Assembly (NCBI RefSeq): GCF_040219215.1
Contig: NZ_JAVJSX010000025.1
Span: forward strand, 62,001 to 126,000
Direction of reading: 5' to 3'
Length of the DNA: 64,000 nt
From: Thalassobaculum_A sp040219215
Lineage (GTDB): Bacteria > Pseudomonadota > Alphaproteobacteria > Thalassobaculales > Thalassobaculaceae
Shown: one piece after another, positions 1-7,991 of the stretch
Layout: every line of letters starts with the position of its first letter
How positions within the stretch are numbered: the first letter of the stretch is position 1
Position numbers and translations under genes: made by a program
Notes under the pieces: generated by a model
The model's input: the letters and a program-made list of their open reading frames with translations, nothing else
What the model was told of the DNA's origin: nothing
Databases searched by the model: none

Positions 1-657
1 GAACGTCTCGTGCACGCCACCGATCAGGGGCCCGGTGTCAGTTGCGAGCCGAGGCGGTGACACCAGCAGATTGCCGCGGCTGATCAGGTAGCTGTCCTCG
101 CTCTGGAACGCCGTGGACTTGGTCTGCAGGACCTTGGCAAACCCGACGGGGCTGAGAACGGCTCCCAGGACAAGAAGCTGGCCGTTGCGGCGCGCTGGCA
201 TCGCGATGGTCAGTACCGATTTGCGGCGATACAGGTCGAACACCGGCGGGCTGATGTACAGGCCCTGCCGACCGGCCGCGAAGTATGTCTCCTCGCTGCG
301 GATCTTGTTGAGCTGCGCGCGGTCTGTCGACTCCAGCACTTCACCGGTTCTGCCGTCCAGCACGAACACCTCGTCCAGGCGACCGCCGGTTCTTTTCTGT
401 ATCGAACCGAGATGTCCTTCGATGTCCTGCTCGATAATGCCGAGGAACGACACCGCTTCGTTGACTGAAGCGGATACCTGGAACGCCTTTTCCGCGTTGA
501 TGGCCGCAACCGTCCGCTCCGCCGCCGCCCGGGCTCGCGACACCAGTTGAGCGTGATGCACCCAGCCGGCAGCAAGAGGACCTATCACACCGATCGCAAT
601 GATCAGGGCAATGATCGAACCCCGAAGCGACAGGCGGTCAGCGAGGCCACCCACCAT
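1..657 (-). CDS. Cache-domain membrane sensor, 5' part only (runs off the window)
   Basis: Only the first 219 codons are inside the window; the open frame continues past the left edge. An N-terminal membrane segment lies at about residues 12-32. It is followed by a helical stretch and a region with the look of a periplasmic dCache ligand-binding domain (FVLDGRTGEVLEST, then LTIAMPARR and LLVLGAVLSP). The output domain (kinase, GGDEF or methyl-accepting) is not visible. The start ATG at 657-655 lies 20 bases inside the preceding binding-protein gene, so the two are probably translationally coupled. The pair suggests that the binding protein feeds ligand information to this sensor. The sensor type is inferred from fold-like pattern, not from a full domain match. 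Confidence 0.6.
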   Translation of the reverse strand, partial: MVGGLADRLSLRGSIIALIIAIGVIGPLAAGWVHHAQLVSRARAAAERTVAAINAEKAFQVSASVNEAVSFLGIIEQDIEGHLGSIQKRTGGRLDEVFVLDGRTGEVLESTDRAQLNKIRSEETYFAAGRQGLYISPPVFDLYRRKSVLTIAMPARRNGQLLVLGAVLSPVGFAKVLQTKSTAFQSEDSYLISRGNLLVSPPRLATDTGPLIGGVHETF

Positions 658-1606
658 AGGCCTCCTGCAACAGGCTGAGGTCGAACAGCGCATCGACATC
701 GAGGCCGGCGAGTGCCGGATTCATCGGCTCGAGAACCGTCGCCGCCGTCTGCCAGTCGTCCCTGGTCATCCAGCCGATCTGATCCTGACCGGTATGGACC
801 AGCGGGACGATCACAGCGAACATCCGGCGGATCTCGTCGTCCGAGAACGCTTGTGTCCGCCGTTGCACGAAGGGGGCGAGGTTCGCATGGTTGGCAATGG
901 CGTTCAGCCATCCGCGCATGCTTGCCCGCAGGAACCCCACCAGATCTGCACGACGGGTCCGAACGGTTTCCTCGGTTGCGAAGATGACCCGCGCATAGGC
1001 CCGGAAGCCGTAGTCCTGCGGATAGATGTGGTTGAGGGTCAGGCCGCGCGCCTCGATCTGGGCCGGCAGACCGGTGACGTACGCGCCCCAAACGTCGGCA
1101 GCGCCCTGCAGGACGAGTTCCGGGTCAGACGGCAGGGGGAGAACCTGATAGGCCGACGGCTCAATGCCAAAGTGCCCCATCAGAAAGCTCAGAGCCGGGA
1201 TCAGATCCGGCGTCGCACGGACACGCTGACCGATGAAGTCACGCGGGTGCCGGATATTCGCTTCAGGCAGCGAGAAGAAGGTGACCGGCGACCGACGGTA
1301 GATGGCGGCCAGTGCGACGATCGGGGCTCCGGCCGCGCGATGCTGCAGGACCGCATCGCTCCACGCCATGCCGATATCGGATCCGCCGGATATGACCGGT
1401 CCCGCGGCATCAACGCCCGGACCGCCAGGCACAAACGTTACGTTCAACCCTTCGGCAGCGTAGTACCCCTCGTCCTCGGCGATGTAGAAGCCGGCAAACG
1501 ACGGGTGATGGACCCACCCCAGTTGGACCGTCAGTTCAGACGCGGAGGCTCTTGCTCCCCACGCGACTGCGCACGCAACGATGACAAGACCCAAGATGTG
1601 CCGCAT
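638..1606 (-). CDS. NMT1/THI5-like periplasmic substrate-binding protein
   Basis: The 322-residue protein begins with a cleavable signal peptide (hydrophobic stretch at about 4-22, ending ARASA). It then shows the NMT1/THI5 family opening LTVQLGWVHHPSFAGFYIA and a G-x-D-I-G type segment (GGSDIGMAWSDAVL) typical of riboflavin or pyrimidine-precursor binding proteins. Members of this family bind a small heterocyclic ligand for an ABC importer. No ABC permease or ATPase gene is adjacent; the 3' end instead overlaps a cache-domain sensor by 20 bases. That arrangement suggests a role in ligand sensing as much as uptake. The ligand cannot be told from sequence. Confidence 0.75.
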   Translation of the reverse strand: MRHILGLVIVACAVAWGARASASELTVQLGWVHHPSFAGFYIAEDEGYYAAEGLNVTFVPGGPGVDAAGPVISGGSDIGMAWSDAVLQHRAAGAPIVALAAIYRRSPVTFFSLPEANIRHPRDFIGQRVRATPDLIPALSFLMGHFGIEPSAYQVLPLPSDPELVLQGAADVWGAYVTGLPAQIEARGLTLNHIYPQDYGFRAYARVIFATEETVRTRRADLVGFLRASMRGWLNAIANHANLAPFVQRRTQAFSDDEIRRMFAVIVPLVHTGQDQIGWMTRDDWQTAATVLEPMNPALAGLDVDALFDLSLLQEAYGGWPR

Positions 1607-1736
1607 ATGCGCTTCCCCGGACTGCTCGCGGCATGATTCACCAAGTTTTGTTAATTTTCCGCAAAGAATGATCCCTTGGACATGCTGCCTGCTGCTGCCG
1701 GGCCGTACGACCTACGAAGCGGCCGTTGTCGTCCGG

Positions 1737-1877
1737 CTAACCGCCCTTCTTCTTCGACCCGCCCGGAGGCGTCGTCGTTCCCTTCATCGTGAACGATGAC
1801 GTTGTCGCGGATTCCGCCGGCTTCTTGGTCTTCGGCTTGCGCACTTCCTTGTTTCCACGCATCTGTCCCTTGGCCAT
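1737..1877 (-). CDS. Small basic conserved protein (46 residues)
   Basis: The 46-residue protein is very rich in Lys, Gly, Thr and Ser: MAKGQMRGNKEVRKPKTKK at the start and a GGSKKKGG end. Short proteins with the same MAKGQMRxNxEVRKPK opening are familiar from many alphaproteobacteria and have no assigned function. The start at 1877 is chosen because a GGGAG ribosome-binding site sits six bases upstream. The other possible ATG at 1883 touches that site directly. A strong terminator lies about 40 bases upstream, so the gene has its own transcription start or depends on readthrough. Charge and disorder suggest nucleic-acid or ribosome contact, which is only an inference. Confidence 0.7.
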   Translation of the reverse strand: MAKGQMRGNKEVRKPKTKKPAESATTSSFTMKGTTTPPGGSKKKGG

Positions 1878-1916
1878 AGCCATCTCCCGTTTACCGACCG
1901 TTTCGGCCGATTGGTG

Positions 1917-1952
1917 AAAACAAAAAACCCGCAACCTGCGTGAGGTGCGGGG
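1917..1952 (-). terminator. Intrinsic terminator on the minus strand
   Basis: On the minus strand a hairpin (arms 1943-1952 and 1928-1937, loop of five, one unpaired base) is followed by a run of T: six in a row at 1927-1922, then G and four more T. This is the best Rho-independent terminator in the window. No protein gene ends just before it. The nearest upstream gene, cspA, already has its own hairpin at 2057-2085. Confidence 0.8.
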
Positions 1953-2056
1953 ACATAAGGCGCAGCGAGCGCGTTCCGAAGGATGTCCTGCCGCAACATC
2001 ACGAACCATGGTCCGACCCGGTATGGGTCGGCTGTAGCGAGGCGAGGCAGGAAACT

Positions 2057-2085
2057 GGCGGGCTCCGGGAACTCCGGAGCCCGCC
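2057..2085 (-). terminator. Hairpin terminator after cspA
   Basis: A perfect 12-base-pair GC-rich stem (2057-2068 with 2074-2085) and a five-base loop begin ten bases past the cspA stop codon. The downstream T run on the minus strand is weak (three T), so termination may be partial. Confidence 0.65.
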
Positions 2086-2095
2086 AATATCTTAA

Positions 2096-2308
2096 TTAGT
2101 CCAGAACTTTGAGGTTGTCGGCCGACATCTTGCCGCTCTTCCGGTCGGAAACGAGCTCATAGTCAACCTTCTGTCCCTCGCGCAGATCGCTCAGGCCAGA
2201 ACGCTCAACAGCGCTGATATGGACGAAAGCATCGCTGCCGCCGCTATCCGGCTCAATGAAGCCAAAGCCCTTTTGAGCGTTGAACCACTTAACGGTTCCC
2301 GTAGCCAT
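2096..2308 (-). CDS. cspA: Cold-shock domain protein
   Basis: The 70-residue protein is a single cold-shock (OB-fold) domain that binds single-stranded RNA and DNA. It carries both RNA-binding motifs: KGFGFI (RNP1, residues about 13-18) and DAFVHIS (RNP2, about 28-34). The start at 2308 is supported by an AAAGGGG site five bases upstream. An in-frame ATG 27 codons earlier has no such site and would add a non-family extension. Family members act as RNA chaperones in cold or stationary phase. A long 5' leader (see 2309-2623) is typical of csp mRNAs. Whether this copy is cold induced cannot be told. Confidence 0.93.
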   Translation of the reverse strand: MATGTVKWFNAQKGFGFIEPDSGGSDAFVHISAVERSGLSDLREGQKVDYELVSDRKSGKMSADNLKVLD

Positions 2309-2623
2309 GGAAACCCCTTTCACAAACTGTAGTTGCTTGCTCGCGAAACCGCGAACCGTCGAAATCGCAATTTTTTCAGGCGAGCGCATTCTCAGCTTGA
2401 CGCAGAATCTCTTCGGCTCAAGACCAAGTCGTCCGACCGTCCATCGACCCGGAAGATGTGATATTAATCAAAGGAAATTGCAAGCCTGCATTTCATTTTT
2501 CTGCCGCCGAGCGGCCTTTTCTCCCGTCGATCAACGGCAGAACAGGATACTTCTGATCAGAAACTTGGCTCGCTGGCACCAACTGCGGTCCGAATTCCCC
2601 GATGTTGGACCAGTCGAAGGTCC
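2309..2623. other. Gap between cspA and the PAS/H-box gene
   Basis: This 315-base stretch holds no credible protein gene. On the minus strand it is the leader and promoter region of cspA. An AT-rich patch at about 2455-2480 is the most likely promoter area and would give an untranslated leader of about 150 bases. A small GC hairpin lies near 2502-2514. No ATPase domain coding remains downstream of the PAS/H-box gene. Confidence 0.5.
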
Positions 2624-3238
2624 CTACGACGACGCCACTTTCTGGACCTTCGATCGCAGTTCCAACGCCGACTGGTTGACCACCTCCAGGCGCTTCCGAA
2701 CCGGATGGTCGTTCGGCAAATCAGCGAGGCAGAGATGCAGATTGGCCAGCATCCCGCCGACAAGATTGTTCATATCGTGCGCAACGCGACTTCGCACCTG
2801 CCGTTCGGCCTCAGCCGCCTGCCGCGCGCCTGGAACGGCAACCGTCAGCACGATCGATCCGTCGGCCGCCGACATCGCCGCGAGCTCCAACATCCGGCCA
2901 TCATCAAGGCTGACCGCTTTATGGCCCTCGCCGTCCGACGGCATCGCGTCGATCAGGTCGAGCCACGCATCGGACAGGATACGGCCGTTTGAGTCCGGCG
3001 AACCGCTTGCAGATGACGAGAGAATGTCGCCGAGTGTCCGGCCGGTCTCGATCTTCGACGAACCCGTGGAGCCCGCGCCGACCCCCTGCATCGCCCAGAA
3101 CCGTTCGTCAGCCGTCACGACATGCCCGGAACGGTTCAGCACCGCCACCCCGATCCCCGCAATGCGCAACGCCGCGATCAAAGTCGCGGCGTCGTCTCCG
3201 TGTTCTCCCGGCCACAACGAATTGGCGGCCTCCGACAT
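2624..3238 (-). CDS. PAS plus histidine-kinase H-box protein lacking the ATPase domain
   Basis: The 204-residue soluble protein has a PAS-like N-terminal half (GIGVAVLNRSGHVVTADERF, about 28-47) and a C-terminal dimerisation/phosphoacceptor helix, VAHDMNNLVGGMLANLHL, with His154 in the phosphorylated position. This H-box closely matches that of the hybrid kinase in the same window (IAHDFNNIIGGIIGN). The gene stops at TAG (2626-2624) right after the second helix. No HATPase coding follows in any frame before cspA. It starts eight bases after the folE stop codon, so the two are probably co-transcribed. It may act as a phosphotransfer protein, a dimer partner of a full kinase, or be a truncated kinase. 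Confidence 0.7.
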   Translation of the reverse strand: MSEAANSLWPGEHGDDAATLIAALRIAGIGVAVLNRSGHVVTADERFWAMQGVGAGSTGSSKIETGRTLGDILSSSASGSPDSNGRILSDAWLDLIDAMPSDGEGHKAVSLDDGRMLELAAMSAADGSIVLTVAVPGARQAAEAERQVRSRVAHDMNNLVGGMLANLHLCLADLPNDHPVRKRLEVVNQSALELRSKVQKVASS

Positions 3239-3246
3239 TGCGGCGG

Positions 3247-3906
3247 TTACCGCTGGGCAGCGATCGCGTCGAAAAACCGCTGCTGCATCTGGGAATCCAC
3301 AGCGAGTTCTCCGGCGAACGCCTGCGTGCGAAGGCGTGGGGCGCGCTTGTTGACACCGCGCAAGGTCATGCAGCCGTGCTCGGCATCGACAACCACTCCT
3401 ACCGCGCGCGGTGCCAGTCCTTCCTCGATGCACTGTGCGATCTGGGCCGTCATCCGCTCCTGTATCTGCAACCGGCGGGCATAGGCGTCGACGACACGCG
3501 CCAGCTTGCTGATGCCGACCACGGCATTCGACGGCAGGTACGCGATATGGGCTTTTCCGACGATCGGCGCCAGGTGATGCTCGCAATGCGACACGAAGTC
3601 GATGTCCGTCAGAATGACCAGGCCCTGGTAGCCGGACACCTCGCTGAACTTCCGTTGCAGCAACGCTACCGGATCCAACGCATAGCCCGAGCAGTACTCG
3701 GCAAACGCCCGAACCACCCGGCCGGGCGTATCGCGAAGGCCATCACGGTCGGGATCCTCCCCGACGGCGCGCAGCAATGCCCGAACGCCCTCTTCAGGTG
3801 CGTCGTAACTCACGTCAGGACGAACCTCGTCCGGCGTGCCCTCTTCGTCCAACGGATGCGACGACAGGCGCCCGTTCCGAAAGACTGATACCGCGGACTC
3901 GTTCAT
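3247..3906 (-). CDS. folE: GTP cyclohydrolase I
   Basis: This cytoplasmic enzyme converts GTP to 7,8-dihydroneopterin triphosphate, the first step of folate biosynthesis. At 219 residues it has the usual family length. Zinc ligands are visible: Cys108 and the following histidines in SHCEHHLAP, and Cys179 in EHGCMTLRGV. The LPSNAVVGISKLARVV and RLQIQERMT motifs are also present. The last stretch differs slightly from the enterobacterial form but keeps the HxCM core. It shares a transcript with the PAS/H-box gene behind it. Two other folate-cycle genes, folA and thyA, lie elsewhere in this window but not in one operon with it. Confidence 0.95.
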   Translation of the reverse strand: MNESAVSVFRNGRLSSHPLDEEGTPDEVRPDVSYDAPEEGVRALLRAVGEDPDRDGLRDTPGRVVRAFAEYCSGYALDPVALLQRKFSEVSGYQGLVILTDIDFVSHCEHHLAPIVGKAHIAYLPSNAVVGISKLARVVDAYARRLQIQERMTAQIAQCIEEGLAPRAVGVVVDAEHGCMTLRGVNKRAPRLRTQAFAGELAVDSQMQQRFFDAIAAQR

Positions 3907-3992
3907 TCATCCCCTCGCCTGACAACTTCACCCCACCTTAGTAAGCGCAGACGAAGTTTAACAATTGGTTATTACCGATGGCCGACCCTGGG

Positions 3993-4391
3993 TCATCCAT
4001 TGGTCTTGGAGGACGAGGGCGACGCGGTTGTTCCCGCGGCAAGGCTATCAATCATCTCAAGCAGATCGTTCGGTGCGAACGGCTTCTGCAGAATTGCATC
4101 AGCCCCAAGGAGAGGTGCCTGGTTGAGGAACTGCGACAGCTCCCCACTGGCGCCGGACATCATGATGAACTTCATATCGGGCGTATTGCGCCTGACCGAC
4201 CGAAGTACCTCGAACCCCTCCGAGTCGGGCATCAACATGTCACAGACCACAAGGTCTGCGGGCCACTCGCGCAACAGCTGCGCCGCCTTGATGCCATTCG
4301 AAGCTGCCCGCACCTCGTGCCCGGCCCTTCGAAGTACTTCCAGGAGTGCGTCGCGTAGGTTGTCGTCGTCGTCGACGAGAGAGATCTTCAT
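3993..4391 (-). CDS. Single-domain response regulator (CheY-like receiver)
   Basis: The protein is 132 residues of receiver domain and nothing else. Acidic pocket residues are Asp7-Asp10, the phosphoacceptor is Asp51 in VVCDMLMPDSEG, the switch Ser is Ser79 in MMSGA, and the conserved Lys is Lys103 in LQKPFAP. The tail is short and Ser/Thr rich. A CAGGAG site six bases upstream fixes the start. It lies downstream of, and in the same direction as, the hybrid kinase at 4669-7368, with 277 bases between. It is the natural phosphate acceptor for that kinase or for the H-box protein at 2624-3238, though this pairing is inferred only from position. Confidence 0.9.
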   Translation of the reverse strand: MKISLVDDDDNLRDALLEVLRRAGHEVRAASNGIKAAQLLREWPADLVVCDMLMPDSEGFEVLRSVRRNTPDMKFIMMSGASGELSQFLNQAPLLGADAILQKPFAPNDLLEMIDSLAAGTTASPSSSKTNG

Positions 4392-4668
4392 ACCCTACTC
4401 CTGCAATCCGGAGATGCGTCGCTCAGGTCCCAATCCCTTGGCATATTGAGTTCCGACATCCTTGAACCGGGGACGCCGCCGCGGATCATAGGTCATCCAG
4501 ATGCCAGTCTGACACTCATCCAAAACCGGTTCCCTGTCCTCACCCAACTTCAATCATCCAAGTTCGCGGTAGACGAAGCGTAAACAGTCGCACCCCGCGG
4601 CTCAAGGGTGCCAGGTTCGCTGCATCGCAGCGCGGACCAGCAGCGCCCTGTTGTGGAACAAACACCAC

Positions 4669-7368
4669 CTAGGCGGTCAAGTCGGGCACAGGCTCGGCCG
4701 TCGTTCGGGTGTCACTCGATGCACGGCCGAGCACGGTTCGGACCGAGGCGGCAAGTTCATCCGGCAGAACCGGCTTGCCAATCACGGAATCGATCCCGGC
4801 TGCCGTCAACCGCTCGATGTCCTCTATCGAGACGAAACCGCTCAACATCAACACTGGAACGTCGTCTCGGATCTTCTTCATGGCGATGACCAGCTCTTCG
4901 CCCGTCATCTTCGGCATCGAGCGGTCGGTGATGACCAAGTCCCATGCATTCGGATCCGAGTTGAATGATTCCAAGGCCTGCTCGGGCTCGACGTGAGCCT
5001 CGACCATGTAGCCCAGGCGTTCAAGGATCTCACGGGTCACGGAGAGCAACACCCGGTCGTCGTCGACCAGCAACACCCGCTCGCTCCCCTCCTCCGCCGG
5101 TTCCTTGGGCGCTTCTCCGGCACTGGCCGTCAGTGGGACAAGAATCTGCGGAAAATAGAAATCGAACCGGGTGCCGACCTCGGCGAGGCTCTCGATAACG
5201 ACCACCCCGTCGTGGTTGCGCACAATTCCATGGACAGCCGCAAGTCCCAGCCCGGTTCCCTGACCCACCTCCTTGGTCGTGTAGAACGGTTCGAAGATCC
5301 GCGGCATGACCTCCTCGGGAATTCCGCAACCGGTATCGGTAACGGTCAGCCTGACGTACTGACCGTCGACCAAGGTCCCGGCGCGCCCGTGCACCGACCG
5401 GCCTTCCCAGGACCTGTCCCGGCGGCCTTCCGACGGCTTCGCCCCGACCACGTCGATGCTCTGCACCGAGACCGTGACCCGGCCGCGCCGGTCACCAATC
5501 GACTGGGCCGCGTTGACGCAGACGTTCAGCATGACCTGGTGGATCTGCGTGGCGTCGCCCTCGATGAAGCAGTTCTCAACATTGTGGGCACGCAACGTCA
5601 CGTTGCCCGGCATCAGGGACCTCAGGGTGGAGAGGCTGTCCGTCACAGTCGCACCGAGATCAAGCGGCTTGCGCTCGGACTCGGCGTTTCGGCTGTAGGT
5701 CAGGATCTGGCGAACCAGATCGCGGGCCCGAGTGCCTGAATCCAGGATCTGCTGAAGCCGACCGTGCGCCGGGTCATGCTTCGGCACGTCTTCGATCATC
5801 AGCGAGCAGTTCCCGATGATACCGCCGATGATGTTGTTGAAGTCATGGGCGATCCCCCCGGCGAGGGTGCCGAGCGCCTGGGTCTTCTGGGCCGCGTGAT
5901 ACATTTCGGTCAACCGGACGCGTTCAGCTTCCGACGTGATCCGCTCGGTTACATCTTCATAGGTCTTGACGAAACCGCCCGTCGGCAAGGCCGTGACGAC
6001 GGTTTCCACCACCCGGCCGTCCTGCAACCGCCGCTGTTGACGGAGATTTCCCGAACGGGTGCGAAGCAGTTCCTCGATCGCAGCAACCTGGGAGTTGACG
6101 ATCGCCTCCGGCTCGCCTGGACCGAAGTCACCCCTGCGTGCTGCGAATGTCGCGAACTCCCGGTAGGCAATCGAATTATCCACAAGCTCCTGCGGATAAT
6201 GATTGACCATCAAGTACTGATTGTTGAACAGGACCAGGTTCGCCGCCGCATCGAATACGGCGATACCTTGCTTCATATTATCAAGTGTCGTCTGAAGCAG
6301 CTCCGACTTCTGCGCGACAAGGCTCTCGCGCTTCTTCAGCTCGGTGATATCGGTATGCACGCCGACCAGGCGGCCGTCGCTGGTTCGCCGCTCGCTGATC
6401 CGCAGCCAATGACCGTCGGACAGGCGGCTCTCAAAGGTCGTCTCGGCCGTAGCCCGCCGCTGTTCAAGGATGGAAGCCACCCATTCGTCGACCCCGCCTT
6501 CACGGACGGTGACACCGCCGTTGCGCACAGCCGCCCGCAGCAGCTCTTCGAAGCTTATGCCGACACACAGCAGATCGGCCTGTTGCGGATGGAGATCGAC
6601 ATAGCGCTTGTTGAAGAGTGCTACACGATCATCCTGATCGTAGATGATGAATCCTTCCGAAATGCTGTTGATTGCCAGCTCGAGCTCGTTGCGGGCCGTA
6701 ATCGCCTGAGTGGCGGCGCGTTCCTTGTCGCCGATCGCGCGGTGCGTCTTGACGATCTGGCGGAACAGCATGAAGAAGATGACCAATCCCATGACAAGGG
6801 TCAGGCCGAACAGTCCCAGCAATTGCTGATAAAGTTCGTTGTGGCGAGACCGACCGCGGCTGACCTCATTGGACTCATACAGCAGCGCCCGGCGGACAAG
6901 ATCGTGAACCGGCCCCCCCAGGGTATTGAGTTGTCGCTTGACCTTCGTCAAAGCATCCAACGGCACCGATTGGAGATCCTCCATCTCGGATTCGACGGTC
7001 TTCAGGACCTGGATGATCTCTTTGGCGGTCGGAACGACGCCTTCGATCGCCCGGAGCTCGGCTGTCTGCGTCCCTTCCAGCAGCGGAGGCAACCGGCTCC
7101 AGAAGATCTCGAACCGCTGACGGGCGACTTCCGCAGTTTCAGGGTTCGGCGCTAGTTCGTAGTCCTTGAGCGAATCCTGGAACCGAAGGAACTCGATCTC
7201 GGTCTGCGCCAAGAACCAGATATTGATGCGGCTTTCTTTCTCGATGAGCTCGCGCTGCTGGATCAAGCCCTGAAAGATGAAGAAGACACCGACAAGGAAT
7301 GCACAAAACCCTACGACCAGGACGCCGTATCGCAGCATCAACCACGCCAGCTCACGCAAACTTATCAT
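4669..7368 (-). CDS. Membrane-bound hybrid histidine kinase with two PAS-like domains and a receiver
   Basis: The 899-residue sensor has two membrane segments (about 8-35 and 181-204) bracketing a helical periplasmic domain. Two PAS-like domains follow (about 229-345 and 360-475), then a HisKA helix with phosphoacceptor His508 in GGIAHDFNN. The HATPase domain shows the N-box VCVNAAQS and G-boxes DTGCGIPEE and GQGTGLGLAAVHG. A C-terminal receiver carries Asp815 in VITDRSMPKMTGEE. Start choice: ATG 7368 has CAGGAG ten bases upstream, whereas ATG 7398 has no site. The gene for a secreted molybdopterin-fold protein ends 57 bases before the start, suggesting a sensor with a periplasmic partner. 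The signal is unknown. Confidence 0.88.
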   Translation of the reverse strand: MISLRELAWLMLRYGVLVVGFCAFLVGVFFIFQGLIQQRELIEKESRINIWFLAQTEIEFLRFQDSLKDYELAPNPETAEVARQRFEIFWSRLPPLLEGTQTAELRAIEGVVPTAKEIIQVLKTVESEMEDLQSVPLDALTKVKRQLNTLGGPVHDLVRRALLYESNEVSRGRSRHNELYQQLLGLFGLTLVMGLVIFFMLFRQIVKTHRAIGDKERAATQAITARNELELAINSISEGFIIYDQDDRVALFNKRYVDLHPQQADLLCVGISFEELLRAAVRNGGVTVREGGVDEWVASILEQRRATAETTFESRLSDGHWLRISERRTSDGRLVGVHTDITELKKRESLVAQKSELLQTTLDNMKQGIAVFDAAANLVLFNNQYLMVNHYPQELVDNSIAYREFATFAARRGDFGPGEPEAIVNSQVAAIEELLRTRSGNLRQQRRLQDGRVVETVVTALPTGGFVKTYEDVTERITSEAERVRLTEMYHAAQKTQALGTLAGGIAHDFNNIIGGIIGNCSLMIEDVPKHDPAHGRLQQILDSGTRARDLVRQILTYSRNAESERKPLDLGATVTDSLSTLRSLMPGNVTLRAHNVENCFIEGDATQIHQVMLNVCVNAAQSIGDRRGRVTVSVQSIDVVGAKPSEGRRDRSWEGRSVHGRAGTLVDGQYVRLTVTDTGCGIPEEVMPRIFEPFYTTKEVGQGTGLGLAAVHGIVRNHDGVVVIESLAEVGTRFDFYFPQILVPLTASAGEAPKEPAEEGSERVLLVDDDRVLLSVTREILERLGYMVEAHVEPEQALESFNSDPNAWDLVITDRSMPKMTGEELVIAMKKIRDDVPVLMLSGFVSIEDIERLTAAGIDSVIGKPVLPDELAASVRTVLGRASSDTRTTAEPVPDLTA

Positions 7369-7424
7369 GGTCGAAAGGCTCCTGAGCAGAATCGGCATTG
7401 TTGTATCAAACCGCGGCCGGGACG

Positions 7425-7949
7425 TTACTTGAACTGAACTTCCTTGACCTGCCAAACCCATTTGGCCTGGGTTTGCTTGTTCTTCAGCTCCGGATGATCA
7501 TCCTGCGGATAGATGATCCACAGCGGTCCCTTGTCCCGAATTCGGAGGAGTTCGCCATCCATGCGGTAAGCAAGGATGACCGGATACTTTGCGAAATCCG
7601 CGGTCGGGATCTCAACCTTGTAGTCGTTCAGCGCAATCGCGACCATCGTCGCCCCAGAGGCGCCGAGCCGCTCCATCAGCTTGCTGAGCAGAACGCCCTC
7701 GAACTCCGGACGGCCTTCGGTCCAGGCGGTCGACGTCACGAGCTTGGTGCGGCCAAGACCTTCGAGCATGGCCAGGTCGAAAACCGCGCCTTCACCGGCA
7801 TTCTTGGACTTGATCTGACCCGATACCTGCAGCAGCGGCTTGCCCTGGGGCTGCGGCAGCGACTCAGCCCATGCGGCGGTCGTGGTGACCAGGGCGAGTA
7901 CCGCGACAATGCTGGTCGCGATTCCCAACAACGTGCGCTTCATGGACAT
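7425..7949 (-). CDS. Secreted molybdopterin-oxidoreductase-fold protein
   Basis: The 174-residue protein has a signal peptide (about 4-28, ending AWA). Its domain resembles the small stand-alone relatives of the sulfite-oxidase molybdopterin-binding fold: FEGVLLSKLMERLGA, ALNDYKVEIP and the marker GPLWIIYPQDDHPEL. The conserved cofactor-binding Cys of true sulfite oxidases is not visible, so an enzyme role is uncertain; a ligand-binding role is as likely. AGGGAG six bases before ATG 7949 fixes the start. Such genes commonly precede membrane sensor kinases or diguanylate cyclases, as here with the hybrid kinase directly downstream. The working idea of a sensor accessory is inference. Confidence 0.75.
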   Translation of the reverse strand: MSMKRTLLGIATSIVAVLALVTTTAAWAESLPQPQGKPLLQVSGQIKSKNAGEGAVFDLAMLEGLGRTKLVTSTAWTEGRPEFEGVLLSKLMERLGASGATMVAIALNDYKVEIPTADFAKYPVILAYRMDGELLRIRDKGPLWIIYPQDDHPELKNKQTQAKWVWQVKEVQFK

Positions 7950-7991
7950 ATCGATCTCCCTCTCATGATAGTACGTCGGTCAACGACCCGT

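Noticed and set aside
5764..7155. Long open frame (463 codons) on the plus strand opposite the hybrid kinase
   Set aside because: Composition is that of an antisense frame of a GC-rich gene, with no recognisable domain, no ribosome-binding site and complete overlap with a well-supported kinase.
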